A stretch of DNA of 64,000 nt from PALSA-612 sp035652235 (GTDB lineage Bacteria > Actinomycetota > Thermoleophilia > Gaiellales > Gaiellaceae), in contig DASREE010000014.1 in NCBI GenBank assembly GCA_035652235.1, positions 1 to 64,000 on the forward strand, in the 5' to 3' direction. The translations under genes and the position numbers were made by a program. This document shows, in pieces, positions 1-8,049 of the stretch. The notes beneath the pieces were generated by a model, which searched no databases, had not been told where the DNA came from, and was given only the letters and a program-made list of their open reading frames with translations. Position 1 is the first letter of the stretch; each line of letters begins with the position of its first letter.

Positions 1-777
1 AGCGAGGCGCTCGTCCTCGTCGAGCGCGACCCGCAGGCGCGGATCGCGACGGTGCTCCTCAACCGGCCGGGCCGCCTGAACGCGCTCTCCGAGCGGCTGA
101 TGGGGGAGCTCGTCGGCGCGCTGCGCGAGCTCGACGACGACCTGGAGGTGCGCTGCATCGTCGTCGGAGGTTGCGAGCGGGCGTTCGCCGCCGGCGCGGA
201 TGTCGGCGAGATGGTGGAAGCGTCGGCGATGGACATGTACGCGGCGCGGCGGGCGGAGCGGTGGGACGCGATCCGCAGCGTGCGCACGCCGCTTGTCGCG
301 GCGGTGTCCGGCTACTGCCTCGGCGGCGGCTGTGAGCTGGCGATGAGCTGCGACCTGATCGTCGCCTCCGAGTCCGCGGTCTTCGGCCAGCCCGAGACCG
401 GGCTCGGGATCATCCCCGGCGCCGGCGGCACGCAGCGGCTGACGCGCGCGGTCGGCAAGTCGCTCGCGATGGACGTCGTCCTTTCCGGCCGTCGGCTGTC
501 GGCGCGCGAGGCGCTCGCGGCGGGCCTCGTGGCGCGGGTCGTCGCCCGGGAGGCGTGGCTGGAGGAGGCGCGGCGGGTCGCGCGCGAGATCGCCGCCAAG
601 GCGCCGGTGGCGACGCGGCTCGCCAAGGAGGCGGTGAACCGCGCCTTCGAGGCGCCGCTCGCCCTCGGCCTCGACTATGAGCGCAGGCTGCTCTACCTCG
701 CCTTCGCCTCGGAGGACGCCCGCGAGGGCCTGGCCGCCTTCGTCGAGAAGCGGCCGCCCGACTTCGCCGGTCGCTGA
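1..777 (+). CDS. enoyl-CoA hydratase, 5' end outside window
   Basis: Crotonase-family enzyme that hydrates 2-enoyl-CoA esters in beta-oxidation-type pathways. The frame is open to base 1, so the N-terminus lies outside the window; a GTG at 52 is in frame but sits within the conserved first strand and is not the start. The oxyanion-hole motif AFAAGADV is present. Both glutamates used by true hydratases are present, in GGGCE (codon 334-336) and QPETG (codon 394-396), so this should be an active hydratase rather than an isomerase. The C-terminal EKRPPDF motif is typical. A paaG-like gene lies 3.4 kb downstream and paaDCBA at 8.2 kb, so a PaaF-like role is possible but not shown. Confidence 0.88.
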   Translation, partial: SEALVLVERDPQARIATVLLNRPGRLNALSERLMGELVGALRELDDDLEVRCIVVGGCERAFAAGADVGEMVEASAMDMYAARRAERWDAIRSVRTPLVAAVSGYCLGGGCELAMSCDLIVASESAVFGQPETGLGIIPGAGGTQRLTRAVGKSLAMDVVLSGRRLSAREALAAGLVARVVAREAWLEEARRVAREIAAKAPVATRLAKEAVNRAFEAPLALGLDYERRLLYLAFASEDAREGLAAFVEKRPPDFAGR

Positions 778-830
778 CCGCGTCGGCGGCAGATTCGGCA
801 GCCGGGGGCCGGGTACGTGAGAATCAGGTC

Positions 831-1307
831 ATGCGCTTGCCCGGGCAGGGAGACGACACGTCCGACCGGGACGCGTCGATGGTGCGCCGCGTCCTCGTCG
901 CCACCGATCGCTCGGAGACGGCGGAGGTGGCGGTTCGCTTCGCCGCGCAGATGGCGACGCGCTTCGGCGCCGACCTCGTCCTGCTGCAGGTGGTCGTTCC
1001 GCCGGCGACGACGAGTGTCGCCATGACCGAGGACCTCGTCCGCCACGCACGCGAGCTCGTGGGCGAGCGCGGCTACGGAACCGTCGTCGTCGGCGAGGAT
1101 CCGGCGAAGGCGATCATCGAGGCGGCCGAGACGGAGGATGTGGACGTGGTCGTCGTCGGCAACGTCGGCATGAGCGGACGCAAGGAGTTCCTGCTCGGCA
1201 ACGTGCCGAACCGCGTCTCGCACGGGACCCGCCGCACGGTCGTCATCGTGAACACGATGCAGCGGGTCGAGGAGCAGGCCGGCAGGCGCCGCAGGTTCCT
1301 TCGGTGA
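831..1307 (+). CDS. universal stress protein, UspA family
   Basis: Single-domain USP of 158 aa; family members bind ATP or AMP and are linked to stress and dormancy. The first strand is VRRVLVATDRS at about residues 18-28. The nucleotide-binding loop reads G-2x-G-9x-G followed by Asn, where ATP-binding members usually have Ser/Thr, so binding may be weakened. An alternative ATG at 879, just before VRRVLV, would remove a poorly conserved 16-residue N-terminus. The stop overlaps the next start (GTGA at 1304), so it is probably co-translated with the UbiB-type kinase gene. Confidence 0.85.
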   Translation: MRLPGQGDDTSDRDASMVRRVLVATDRSETAEVAVRFAAQMATRFGADLVLLQVVVPPATTSVAMTEDLVRHARELVGERGYGTVVVGEDPAKAIIEAAETEDVDVVVVGNVGMSGRKEFLLGNVPNRVSHGTRRTVVIVNTMQRVEEQAGRRRRFLR

Positions 1308-2896
1308 GCGCCGCCGCCGGCGAGGAGCGGCTGCTCGGGCGGGCCGCCGAGATCGGCCGCGTCATGGCCAAGTACGGTCTCCGCGAGCGGGGCGCCTCCG
1401 ACGTCCCGCTGCGCGAGCGGGCGCACAACCTGCGCGCCGCCCTCGAGGAGCTCGGCCCCACGTTCGCGAAGCTCGGCCAGATCCTGTCCACGCGGCCGGA
1501 CCTGCTGCCACCCGAGTTCATCGACGAGCTGGCGACGCTGCAGGACAAGGTGACGCCGATGAGCGAGGCCGACGTCGTGTCGGTCATGGAGGAGGAGCTC
1601 GGCGTGCCGTGGGAGGACGTGTTCGAGTCGATCGACTCGGTGCCGCTCGCCGCCGGGACGATCGGCCAGGTGCACGCGGCGACGCTCGAGAGCGGCCAGC
1701 GTGTGGTCGTGAAGGTGCAGCGGCGCGGCGCGCGCGACGCGATCATGCGCGACCTCGGCTTGCTCGAGCTGTTCGCGCACAAGGCGGAGGCACGGCCGGG
1801 GCTGCGCAAGCTGGTGGACATCCCCGCCGTGATCAGGCACCTGTCCGACTCGCTCAAGCGGGAGCTCGACTTCCGCCAGGAGGCGGCGAACATCGTGCGA
1901 TTGACGGAGGTGCTGCGGCCGTACTCCCGGCTCGACGTGCCGGACGTGCTGCCGCAGATCTCGACCTCGCGGCTGCTCGTCCTCGACTACGTCGACGGGG
2001 TCAACGTGCGCGAGGCGCCGCCGGTCAGGGAGCGGCGGGAGGCGGCGCGGCAGCTGATCGAGTCGTACTACCGCCAGATTCTCACCGACGGCTTCTTCCA
2101 CGCCGACCCCCACCCGGGCAACCTGCTCTGGTCGGACGGCAAGGTGTACTTCCTCGACTGCGGCATGGTCGGCGAGATCGACCCGCGCGTCCGCCAGCAG
2201 ATGCTGCTGCTCGTGACCGCGTTCTGGCAGGGGGACGATGCGTTCGTGGCCGAGGTCGTGCTCTCGCTCTCCGGCGAGGACCGCTGGCCCGACCTGGACA
2301 TGCCCGCCTTCGAGGCCGAGATCTCGCACCTCTTCCGCGGCGTGCGCGGCCACTCGCTGCGCGAGCTGGAGCTCGGCCCGCTCATGCAGACGATCACGCA
2401 GATCGCGGCACGGCACGACGTGCGCCTGCCGGCGTCGCTCGCGCTGACGGGGAAGGCGCTTGCGCAGATGCAGCTCGCGGCGACGACGCTCGACCCGGAT
2501 CTCGACCCGCTGTCGGTCGTCGGCACCTTCGTGTTGAAGATGGTGGCCGAGCGCGTCCGGCACTCGGCCGATCCGAAGCGCGTGTTCTACGAGGGACAGA
2601 AGGCGAGCGTCCGCCTGTCCCGCTTCGTCGCGTCCGTCGAGCGGATGACGGGCGCCCGGCCGGGGCGCCGCCTCGAGATCGACCTGCCGGCGATCTCGTC
2701 TCTGGAGACGACGATCCGGCGCTCGGTGCGGCGGCTCGTGCTCGCCGCCGGCGCCTCGGCTGCGATCGTCGCCACCGGCTTCGCCGCGTCGACCACCTCG
2801 GCGCCGGAGTGGCTCGGGACGACGCTCGGGGTGGCGGCCGCGGCGCTCAGCGGGCTCCTGCTCGCGGACTTCCTCTGGCCGCGCGGCCGCCGCTGA
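1304..2896 (+). CDS. ABC1/UbiB-family atypical kinase
   Basis: UbiB/AarF/ABC1 family protein of 530 aa; these atypical protein-kinase-like ATPases support isoprenoid quinone biosynthesis or lipid homeostasis. The family KxGQ motif appears as KLGQ at residues 56-59, the alanine-rich loop AAGTIGQVHA at about 117-126, the ATP lysine at 137, and the catalytic HADPHPGN and metal-binding LDCGMVG motifs in the C-lobe. Two hydrophobic helices at the C-terminus (about 470-490 and 500-520) should anchor it in the membrane. GTG start overlaps the USP stop by 4 nt. A quinone role fits the menaquinone genes at 28-38 kb, but the genes are not adjacent. Confidence 0.9.
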   Translation: MSAAAGEERLLGRAAEIGRVMAKYGLRERGASDVPLRERAHNLRAALEELGPTFAKLGQILSTRPDLLPPEFIDELATLQDKVTPMSEADVVSVMEEELGVPWEDVFESIDSVPLAAGTIGQVHAATLESGQRVVVKVQRRGARDAIMRDLGLLELFAHKAEARPGLRKLVDIPAVIRHLSDSLKRELDFRQEAANIVRLTEVLRPYSRLDVPDVLPQISTSRLLVLDYVDGVNVREAPPVRERREAARQLIESYYRQILTDGFFHADPHPGNLLWSDGKVYFLDCGMVGEIDPRVRQQMLLLVTAFWQGDDAFVAEVVLSLSGEDRWPDLDMPAFEAEISHLFRGVRGHSLRELELGPLMQTITQIAARHDVRLPASLALTGKALAQMQLAATTLDPDLDPLSVVGTFVLKMVAERVRHSADPKRVFYEGQKASVRLSRFVASVERMTGARPGRRLEIDLPAISSLETTIRRSVRRLVLAAGASAAIVATGFAASTTSAPEWLGTTLGVAAAALSGLLLADFLWPRGRR

Positions 2897-2908
2897 GACG
2901 CCGCCGGC

Positions 2909-3019
2909 CTACCGGCTGCGCTTGAGCGCGCGCAGCACGCGGCGCTCGACGGCGAAGGCGAGGATCGTCATCACGATCCCGAGCAGCCCGCGCTCGAAGC
3001 GCGTGCGGAAGCCGCTCAC
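2909..3019 (-). CDS. 36-aa predicted single-pass membrane protein
   Basis: Short reading frame starting at a GTG that overlaps the stop of the upstream protease gene in a GTGA junction. It encodes a basic N-terminus, a hydrophobic stretch (LLGIVMTILAFAV, residues 12-24) and a strongly basic tail, the pattern of a small membrane protein. Coupling to the protease suggests they are made together. No family recognised. It could be a chance frame, but the junction matches the operon style of this genome. Confidence 0.45.
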   Translation of the reverse strand: MSGFRTRFERGLLGIVMTILAFAVERRVLRALKRSR

Positions 3020-3984
3020 GCCGCGAGCTCCTCGGGCACGAGCGAGACCTCGAGCTCCCGTCCCCGGCGGACGACCGTCGCCGTCACCGTCTCGCCGATC
3101 CGGTCGGCCGTCATCAGCCGCTGCAGGTCGTCGACGCCCTCGACGATCTCGCCGTCGACCGCGAGGATCAGGTCCTCCGGACGTAGGCCTGCCCGGGCGG
3201 CGGGGCTTCCATCGACGACCTCGACCACCTCGAGCGCACGCCGGTGCCCGAGCACGGCGGCGAGGCGCGGCGGCAGCGGCCTGGCGCCTCCAGCGATGCC
3301 GAGGTAGGCGCGGCGGACACGGCCCTCGCTCATCAGCGCGGCGACGATCGCGCGCGTGCTGGCGTTGATCGGCACGGCGAGACCGAGGCCGACGCCGGCG
3401 ACCGCCGTGTTGATGCCGACGACGCGTCCGCTGCCGTCGGCGAGCGCGCCGCCCGAGTTGCCCGGGTTGAGCGCCGCGTCCGTCTGGATGACGTTGTCCA
3501 CCACGCGCCCGCCGCGGGTGGGGAGCGACCGGCCGAGCGCGGACACCACGCCCGCGGTCACGGAGCCGGCGAATCCGTGCGGATTGCCGATCGCCACCAC
3601 GAGCTGCCCGACGCGCAAACGCCCGGCGTCGCCGAGCTCGGCCGGCGCCAGCCCGTCCTCCCCGGCGCGCAGGATGGCGAGGTCGGAGGGCGCGTCCGCA
3701 CCCACCACGTCGACCGGGAGCTCGCGTCCGTCGACGAACGAGGCGACGCCCGAGTCGCAACCCTCGACGACGTGCGCGGAGGTGAGCAGGAAGCCGTCGG
3801 GCGTGACGACGACGCCGCTTCCGCCTCCGTCGAGCCGGCGTCCGCGCAGGCGGCGCGAGACGCGCAGGTTGGCGACCGACGGGGCCAGCCGCTCGGCCAC
3901 CTGCGTGACGACGCGCGAGTACGCGTCGAGCGGGCTCTCGTCTGGCCCGGGCAGGTCGTTCGAGATCAGCGTCAGGCGAGCCAT
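3016..3984 (-). CDS. HtrA/DegP-like trypsin-fold protease with PDZ domain
   Basis: S1C-type serine protease of 322 aa. The catalytic triad is complete: His71 in TSAHVV, Asp101 in PSDLAIL and Ser177 in NPGNSGG. One PDZ domain follows at about residues 225-315. HtrA proteins degrade or chaperone misfolded proteins, usually outside the membrane, but no signal peptide or membrane helix is visible here, so this copy looks cytoplasmic or is exported by an unseen route. The start is supported by a TAGCGT box 9 nt upstream. It ends against a 36-aa membrane ORF that could serve as an anchor. Confidence 0.9.
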   Translation of the reverse strand: MARLTLISNDLPGPDESPLDAYSRVVTQVAERLAPSVANLRVSRRLRGRRLDGGGSGVVVTPDGFLLTSAHVVEGCDSGVASFVDGRELPVDVVGADAPSDLAILRAGEDGLAPAELGDAGRLRVGQLVVAIGNPHGFAGSVTAGVVSALGRSLPTRGGRVVDNVIQTDAALNPGNSGGALADGSGRVVGINTAVAGVGLGLAVPINASTRAIVAALMSEGRVRRAYLGIAGGARPLPPRLAAVLGHRRALEVVEVVDGSPAARAGLRPEDLILAVDGEIVEGVDDLQRLMTADRIGETVTATVVRRGRELEVSLVPEELAA

Positions 3985-3993
3985 GGGCGGCCC

Positions 3994-3999
3994 ACGCTA
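3994..3999 (-). promoter_or_regulatory. -10-like box for the HtrA-like gene
   Basis: TAGCGT on the minus strand, ending 9 nt before the ATG at 3984. It follows the window-wide pattern of TANNNT boxes directly before start codons. Confidence 0.4.
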
Positions 4000-4211
4000 G
4001 CACTCGTGCGCCGGGTGGGAGAGAGTCCGAGGAGCCGCGCGGGAGGAGGCGCCGAGGCCGGCTTGACGCGAACGGGCGGGCGGCGCGTTGGACCGTCCTG
4101 GCGAACGACCGTCACGCTTCCGGCACGCTCCCGTCACCCCTGTGCGCGCCGTTGCCCGTTACGATGAAGCCGGGTGGTGGGCTGGGGTGCCCCGGCCGCG
4201 GCGGCAGCGAG

Positions 4212-4217
4212 TAGGCT
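4212..4217 (+). promoter_or_regulatory. -10-like box for paaG-like gene
   Basis: TAGGCT ending 7 nt before the ATG at 4225. The spacing leaves no room for a ribosome binding site, so a leaderless transcript is likely. It favours 4225 over the upstream in-frame GTG at 4174. Confidence 0.45.
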
Positions 4218-4224
4218 GAGCCGG

Positions 4225-4995
4225 ATGGCCGAGGTGGAGGTCACCCGGGACGGCGCCGTCCTGACGCTGACGCTGAACCGACCCGAGGTGCTGAACGCGT
4301 TCGACGCGGCCATGCACGACGCCTTCGCGGCCGGGATCGGCGAGGCGCGCGACCCGTCCGTGCGCGCCGTCGTCGTCACGGGCGCCGGGCGCGGCTTCTG
4401 CGTCGGGCAGGACCTCGGCGAGCTGAGGGACCGCGTCGGGGACACCGCAGCCATGCTCCGCTCCCGCTACCACCCGACCGTGCTCGCGCTGCGCGCGCTC
4501 GAGAAGCCGGTGCTGGCGGCGGTGAACGGACCGGCGGCGGGGGCCGGCTTGTCCCTCGCGTGCGCGTGCGACCTGCGCCTCGCGGCCGAGTCGGCCTCGT
4601 TCGTGCCCGCCTTCATCGGCGTCGGCCTCGTCCCCGACGCCGGCGGCTCCTACTTCGTCTCGCGCCTCCTCGGGCAGGCGCGTGCGTTCGAGTGGATGAC
4701 GTCCAACCGCAAGCTCACCGCCGCCGAGGCGAAGGAGTGGGGTCTCGTCTCCGGCGTCGTCCCCGACGGCGAGCTCGCGGCCGCAGCGGCCGACCTCGCC
4801 CGCACGTACGCGCAGGCGCCGACCCGCGCGATCGGCATGACGAAGCGTCTGCTCGACCGGGCGGCGAGCGGTACGCTCGAGGAGCAGCTCGAGCTCGAGG
4901 CGCAGCTGCAGTCGGTCGCCACGGCCTCCGACGACTACCGCGAGGGTGTCGCCGCCTTCCTGGAGAAGCGGCCGCCGCGCTTCACCGGACGGTGA
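4225..4995 (+). CDS. paaG: PaaG-like epoxyphenylacetyl-CoA isomerase
   Basis: Crotonase-fold protein of 256 aa. Unlike the hydratase at the left edge, the two hydratase glutamates are missing: the first site reads AGAGLS and the second GVGLVPDAGG. The GLVPDAGG segment with Asp138 matches PaaG, whose catalytic Asp drives isomerisation of the 1,2-epoxyphenylacetyl-CoA made by PaaABC(D)E. The C-terminal FLEKRPPRF is typical of the superfamily. The epoxidase genes paaDCBA are 3.2 kb further on, which supports the call. A generic 2,3-enoyl-CoA isomerase is the alternative. Confidence 0.8.
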   Translation: MAEVEVTRDGAVLTLTLNRPEVLNAFDAAMHDAFAAGIGEARDPSVRAVVVTGAGRGFCVGQDLGELRDRVGDTAAMLRSRYHPTVLALRALEKPVLAAVNGPAAGAGLSLACACDLRLAAESASFVPAFIGVGLVPDAGGSYFVSRLLGQARAFEWMTSNRKLTAAEAKEWGLVSGVVPDGELAAAAADLARTYAQAPTRAIGMTKRLLDRAASGTLEEQLELEAQLQSVATASDDYREGVAAFLEKRPPRFTGR

Positions 4996-5044
4996 CGGAA
5001 GCCGGCCGCAGGACGACGCTTGGCCGGCGGCGCGACGGGTGGTC

Positions 5045-6007
5045 GTGAGACGGGCTTCGCCTCCCGGCCCGGTCACGGCGGTCGACTACCACACGGCGGG
5101 CGAGCCGTTCCGTATCGTCACCGGCGGCGTGCCGGCGCTCGAAGGCAGGACGATCCTCGACCGCCGCCGCTTCGCCGCCGACCGGCTCGACGATTTGCGT
5201 CGGCTGCTCGTGTTCGAGCCGCGCGGCCACGCCGACATGTACGGCTGCTTCGTGACCGAGCCCGACGATGGCGGCGCCGACCTCGGCGTCGTCTTCTTCC
5301 ACAACGCCGGCTACTCGACCGCCTGCGGGCACGGCACGATCGCGCTCGTCACCTGGGCGATCGAGAGCGGCCGTATCCGGGCGGAGGAGCCCGAGACGCG
5401 CGTCGTCGTCGACGTCCCCTCCGGCCGGCTGGAGACGCACGCACGCGTCTCCGGCGGCCGCGTCCGCTCGGTCCGTTTCCGCAACGTCCCCGCCTTCGTG
5501 CACTCGCCGGGCGTCGCCTTCGGCGGTGCCTTCTACGCGAGCGTGCCCGAGCAGGTCGAGCCGCGGCAGCTCCCGCGGCTGATCGAGCGCGGGCGCCGGA
5601 TCAAGGCGGAGCTCGAGGCGCAGCGCGAGGTCGTGCACCCGCTCGAGCCGGAGCTCCGGGGCATCTACGGCGTCATCTTCTGGCAGCACGAGGCCGACGG
5701 TCCGCCGCTCGTGCAGCGCAACGTGACGGTGTTCGCCGACGGGGAGGTCGACCGCTCGCCGTGCGGAAGCGGCACCTCGGCCCGGCTCGCCCTGCTCGTG
5801 GCCGAAGGAAGGCTCGGGGTCGGCGACGAGCTCGTGCACCGCAGCGTCCTCGGCAGCGAGTTCCGCGCCCGCGTCGTCGCCGAGACGGAGGTGGCGGGGC
5901 GGCCGGCTGTGGTCACCGAGGTCGAGGGGAGCGCCCACCTGACCGGCCGGCACGAGTTCGTGCTCGATCCGGACGACGAGCTCGGGACCGGCTTCCTGCT
6001 GCGGTAG
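5045..6007 (+). CDS. proline racemase / hydroxyproline epimerase family protein
   Basis: PrdF/ProR-family enzyme of about 320 aa. Both active-site cysteines of racemases and epimerases are present: in STACGHGTIAL and in the DRSPCGSGTSA motif. The related trans-3-hydroxyproline dehydratases lack the first Cys, so an epimerase or racemase (4-hydroxyproline 2-epimerase type) is the better guess; the substrate is not visible. GTG at 5045 is chosen because homology begins at TAVDYHTAGEPFR shortly after; GTG at 5039 is equally possible. It follows the paaG-like gene by 49 nt. It ends tail-to-tail, 6 nt from the next gene. Confidence 0.82.
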   Translation: MRRASPPGPVTAVDYHTAGEPFRIVTGGVPALEGRTILDRRRFAADRLDDLRRLLVFEPRGHADMYGCFVTEPDDGGADLGVVFFHNAGYSTACGHGTIALVTWAIESGRIRAEEPETRVVVDVPSGRLETHARVSGGRVRSVRFRNVPAFVHSPGVAFGGAFYASVPEQVEPRQLPRLIERGRRIKAELEAQREVVHPLEPELRGIYGVIFWQHEADGPPLVQRNVTVFADGEVDRSPCGSGTSARLALLVAEGRLGVGDELVHRSVLGSEFRARVVAETEVAGRPAVVTEVEGSAHLTGRHEFVLDPDDELGTGFLLR

Positions 6008-6013
6008 CTGCGG

Positions 6014-6679
6014 TTACGCGGCCGCCATGCGCGCGGCCACCCGGCCGACGACCGTGCGCTCGAACGAGGCGCCGAACGGCAGCCCGATGCCCGCGAAGAA
6101 AACGACGACGTCGACCTTGCCCCGGTTCAGCGCGACGAAGTCGAGATAGACGTGAACGGTCGTCTTCGGAGACGTCCTGAAGTCGGCGGCCACGCGGTAC
6201 GCGTGCGTTCGCTCCGCCAGGTTCGGGAAGCTCATGGCGGCGGCGGAGACGACTCTCACCCTCTCCGGCTGGCCCGTGCCCTTGCGGAAGATCTCGCCCA
6301 GGCAACGGGGAAGCAGGGGCCGCACCACGCGTGCGTAGGCCGTCCGGCCCTGCGCCGGTGTCTGGAAGATGCTCGTCGAGGAGGAGACGAACGACGTGCT
6401 CGGGAGCGTGAACTCGGGCGAGTCGGCGCTGCCGTTCTCCGTCAGGTCGGACTGGTCGGGGTGGTAGTAGGAGCAGCGGGGCGGGCTCGAGGCGCTCGCG
6501 CTCGAGGGCCTGACCCGCCACGAGGCCGCCGGCAGGTCGGCGAGCCGGACGTTGATCGCGCGTGCCTTGGCCTGCACGGCGGGGACGATCTGCTTGTGCG
6601 GGTCACCCGGAGCGGCGCTGGCGGCGGCGGCGTGCGCGAGCACGACGAGGCAGGCGGAGAGCAGCCTCACGGCTCGCAT
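6014..6679 (-). CDS. secreted protein of unknown function
   Basis: 221 aa with a clear signal peptide (MRAVRLLSACLVVLAHAAAASA). The mature part resembles no family I can name; it contains a PxxSF-rich middle and a C-terminal half with strand-like segments (TTVHVYLDFVALNRG, VDVVVFFAGI), reminiscent of small extracytoplasmic sensor or PsbP-like folds, which is a guess. The ATG at 6679 lies inside the last codons of the upstream selenoprotein gene (13-nt overlap), so the two are probably translated together. Longer in-frame extensions upstream would run through the selenoprotein gene and lack a signal peptide. Confidence 0.7.
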   Translation of the reverse strand: MRAVRLLSACLVVLAHAAAASAAPGDPHKQIVPAVQAKARAINVRLADLPAASWRVRPSSASASSPPRCSYYHPDQSDLTENGSADSPEFTLPSTSFVSSSTSIFQTPAQGRTAYARVVRPLLPRCLGEIFRKGTGQPERVRVVSAAAMSFPNLAERTHAYRVAADFRTSPKTTVHVYLDFVALNRGKVDVVVFFAGIGLPFGASFERTVVGRVAARMAAA

Positions 6680-6891
6680 CCGAGCAGGCGCGCGATCTCG
6701 CCCTCGTCGGGGAAACGGCCGACCTGTTGCTTCGAGAAGACGAGTCTTCCGTCTGCGAAGACGTCGAACTGCGAGCGCTGCCCGGGCTGTGCCGAGGCAT
6801 CGATCCCTTTCGAGCGAAGCTCGGCCGCGACACGCGCGGCCCTCTCGTCGTAGCCGCTTCAGACCGGGCAATAGCGGACCTCGACGGGCAT
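6667..6891 (-). CDS. SelW-like (Rdx family) selenoprotein with in-frame UGA
   Basis: A 75-codon frame whose 11th codon is TGA (6861-6859). Reading it as selenocysteine gives 74 aa starting MPVEVRYCPV-U-SGYDERAA. This is the CxxU redox motif right after the first strand (Cys8, Sec11) in the place where the SelW/Rdx thioredoxin-like family has CxxU or CxxC. The rest also fits: QFDVFADGRLVFSK and VGRFPDEGEIARLL match the family's second strand and its FPD...ELxxL end. A TAGTCT box 7 nt upstream supports the ATG at 6891, and a GC-rich hairpin with a small loop lies 17 nt past the UGA. A UGC-to-UGA mutation or sequencing error is the alternative. Standard gene callers would miss or truncate it. 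Confidence 0.82.
6823..6841 (-). promoter_or_regulatory. bacterial SECIS-like hairpin
   Basis: Beginning 17 nt after the UGA, GGCCGCG pairs perfectly with CGCGGCC around the 5-nt loop CGUGU. The loop size, a G at its second position and the distance from UGA (loop about 24 nt downstream) meet the published general rules for bacterial SECIS elements. It is entirely within the coding sequence, as expected in bacteria. GC-rich coding DNA forms hairpins easily, so this is supportive rather than proof. Confidence 0.6.
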
Positions 6892-6898
6892 CCAGCGA

Positions 6899-6904
6899 AG
6901 ACTA
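6899..6904 (-). promoter_or_regulatory. -10-like box for selenoprotein gene
   Basis: TAGTCT on the minus strand ending 7 nt before the ATG at 6891, the same spacing as in other apparent leaderless genes here. It supports the start codon used for the selenoprotein. Confidence 0.5.
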
Positions 6905-7117
6905 CCCCTCGCTCGAGTCACCGGATGCGGCTCGACGCGCTGCCGCAGACGACCGCGGCGGCGTCTCGCTCTTCCGCTCGCCCGGCTCCCGCGAGATCAA
7001 GCCGTATTCCCCGAGGCCGGTCGTGGGCACGCGCTTGGCCGAGCTCGCCCTGTAGCGGGAGGCTGGGCGCTGCGGCCTCGAGCGTCGACCGTGGCGGCGT
7101 ACGCCTCATCTGTCAAG

Positions 7118-7140
7118 CCAAGTAACAGTCTGTTACTTGG
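7118..7140. repeat. 23-bp palindromic repeat, copy 1 (perfect)
   Basis: CCAAGTAACAG, centre T, then the exact reverse-complement arm ending CTTGG. Intergenic. It is strikingly AT-rich for this genome. Related copies are at 33434, 37112, 51321 and 59514. Confidence 0.85.
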
Positions 7141-7202
7141 CGGTCGCGCGTTCGGGGCCGGGGCCGGGCGGCGCCGTGGCGCTGCGCCGCTGGCGAACAG
7201 GG

Positions 7203-7228
7203 GAGCGGGCCGCCGGGGCGGCCCGCTC
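7203..7228 (-). terminator. hairpin terminator after the 7260-7976 gene
   Basis: GAGCGGGCCGC pairs perfectly (11 bp) with GCGGCCCGCTC around a 4-nt loop, 32 nt past the minus-strand stop codon. No long U tract follows, which is common in high-GC actinobacteria. Confidence 0.65.
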
Positions 7229-7259
7229 GTTCCACGGGGAGGTGGAGGTGGTGCCGTGG

Positions 7260-7976
7260 CTATGTGCTGGGTGCAGGCCTACCCTTGTGAGCGAGCCTGC
7301 CGAGCAGCTTGAACGCCGGCTGCGGGCTTCGCAGGGCGCCGCCAATCGCCAGGATGCCGAAGCCGATCCCGGAGAGCAACAGGGCGACGCCGACGACGAT
7401 CCCGAACAGCGAGATCTGGGCGGCCATGTAGGCGGTGTTCAGCGCGGTCGTCAGGGCCGTGTAGGTGACCCAGATGTCGCGGCGGCCGTTGCTGACGGGT
7501 TGCTTCGTCTTCGCGTCCACCAGCGCATAGGCCGGGTCGTTCGTGCCGCCGAGGCCGTCGGTGAACTTGAGCGGCGTGTTCGGCTTGGCGACGTAGCGTC
7601 CCATCTGCGAGTAGGTCAGCCCGCTCGTGGCGCCGAACGTGTGGATTCGCATGTACCGGGCGAAGCAGCGGGCGCGGTCGCCGTCGCTGACGAGCTTGCC
7701 TGCGACCGAGCAGCTCGGCGTTTCGATCGGCGACGGCGTGATGTTGACGCCGGCCGCGTGCAGCTTGGCGATGAGCGCCGTCTGCGCCTTCTTCGCCGCT
7801 GCGACCTCGCCGGCGATCGCCTGTGGCGTCATGTCGCCGCTGCCGGTGATCTGCTCCTGCTTGAGGCTGGAGTTGACCGTGCTCTGCCCGTCCACGCCCA
7901 TGACGAGCGCGGCGATGCCGAACGCGATGAGGACGGCTGCTGCGACGATCCCGCCGATCTCGAATACCTTGCGCAT
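7260..7976 (-). CDS. predicted membrane protein of unknown function
   Basis: 238 aa. The ATG at 7976 has an excellent Shine-Dalgarno sequence (AGGAGG, 8 nt upstream), which rules out the longer in-frame start. One hydrophobic helix at residues 5-27, an extracytoplasmic domain of roughly 150 aa containing two cysteines (SCSVAG, RCFARYM), then two helices near the C-terminus (about 175-220). The extracytoplasmic part includes YVAKPNTPLKF and a stretch resembling nothing I recognise. Similar actinobacterial proteins sometimes carry the label aromatic ring-opening dioxygenase LigA, which has no support here. A possible structured leader lies upstream. Confidence 0.7.
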   Translation of the reverse strand: MRKVFEIGGIVAAAVLIAFGIAALVMGVDGQSTVNSSLKQEQITGSGDMTPQAIAGEVAAAKKAQTALIAKLHAAGVNITPSPIETPSCSVAGKLVSDGDRARCFARYMRIHTFGATSGLTYSQMGRYVAKPNTPLKFTDGLGGTNDPAYALVDAKTKQPVSNGRRDIWVTYTALTTALNTAYMAAQISLFGIVVGVALLLSGIGFGILAIGGALRSPQPAFKLLGRLAHKGRPAPST

Positions 7977-8049
7977 TTCGCTCACCTCCTGGAGGAGCGC
8001 TGTTCGCCGCTCCTCCCTCGCGACGTGTTTCGCGCAGTCTCGACCGGAT

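Larger units (their letters stand above)
6892..7259. other. intergenic region between selenoprotein and membrane-protein genes
   Basis: About 370 nt with no convincing gene. It holds the selenoprotein promoter box, a perfect copy of the 23-bp palindrome (7118-7140), and a hairpin terminator (7203-7228) for the gene ending at 7260. Short frames here (for example 6918-7109 minus) lack family motifs and a supported start. Confidence 0.6.

Noticed and set aside
6014..6871. 285-codon form of the secreted protein gene starting at 6871
   Set aside because: The extra 64 residues are Arg-rich antisense-like sequence over the selenoprotein gene; the ATG at 6679 gives a proper signal peptide.
7260..7976. 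Aromatic ring-opening dioxygenase LigA
   Set aside because: No ring-cleavage motif; the protein is a membrane protein and the label would be a carried-over misannotation.
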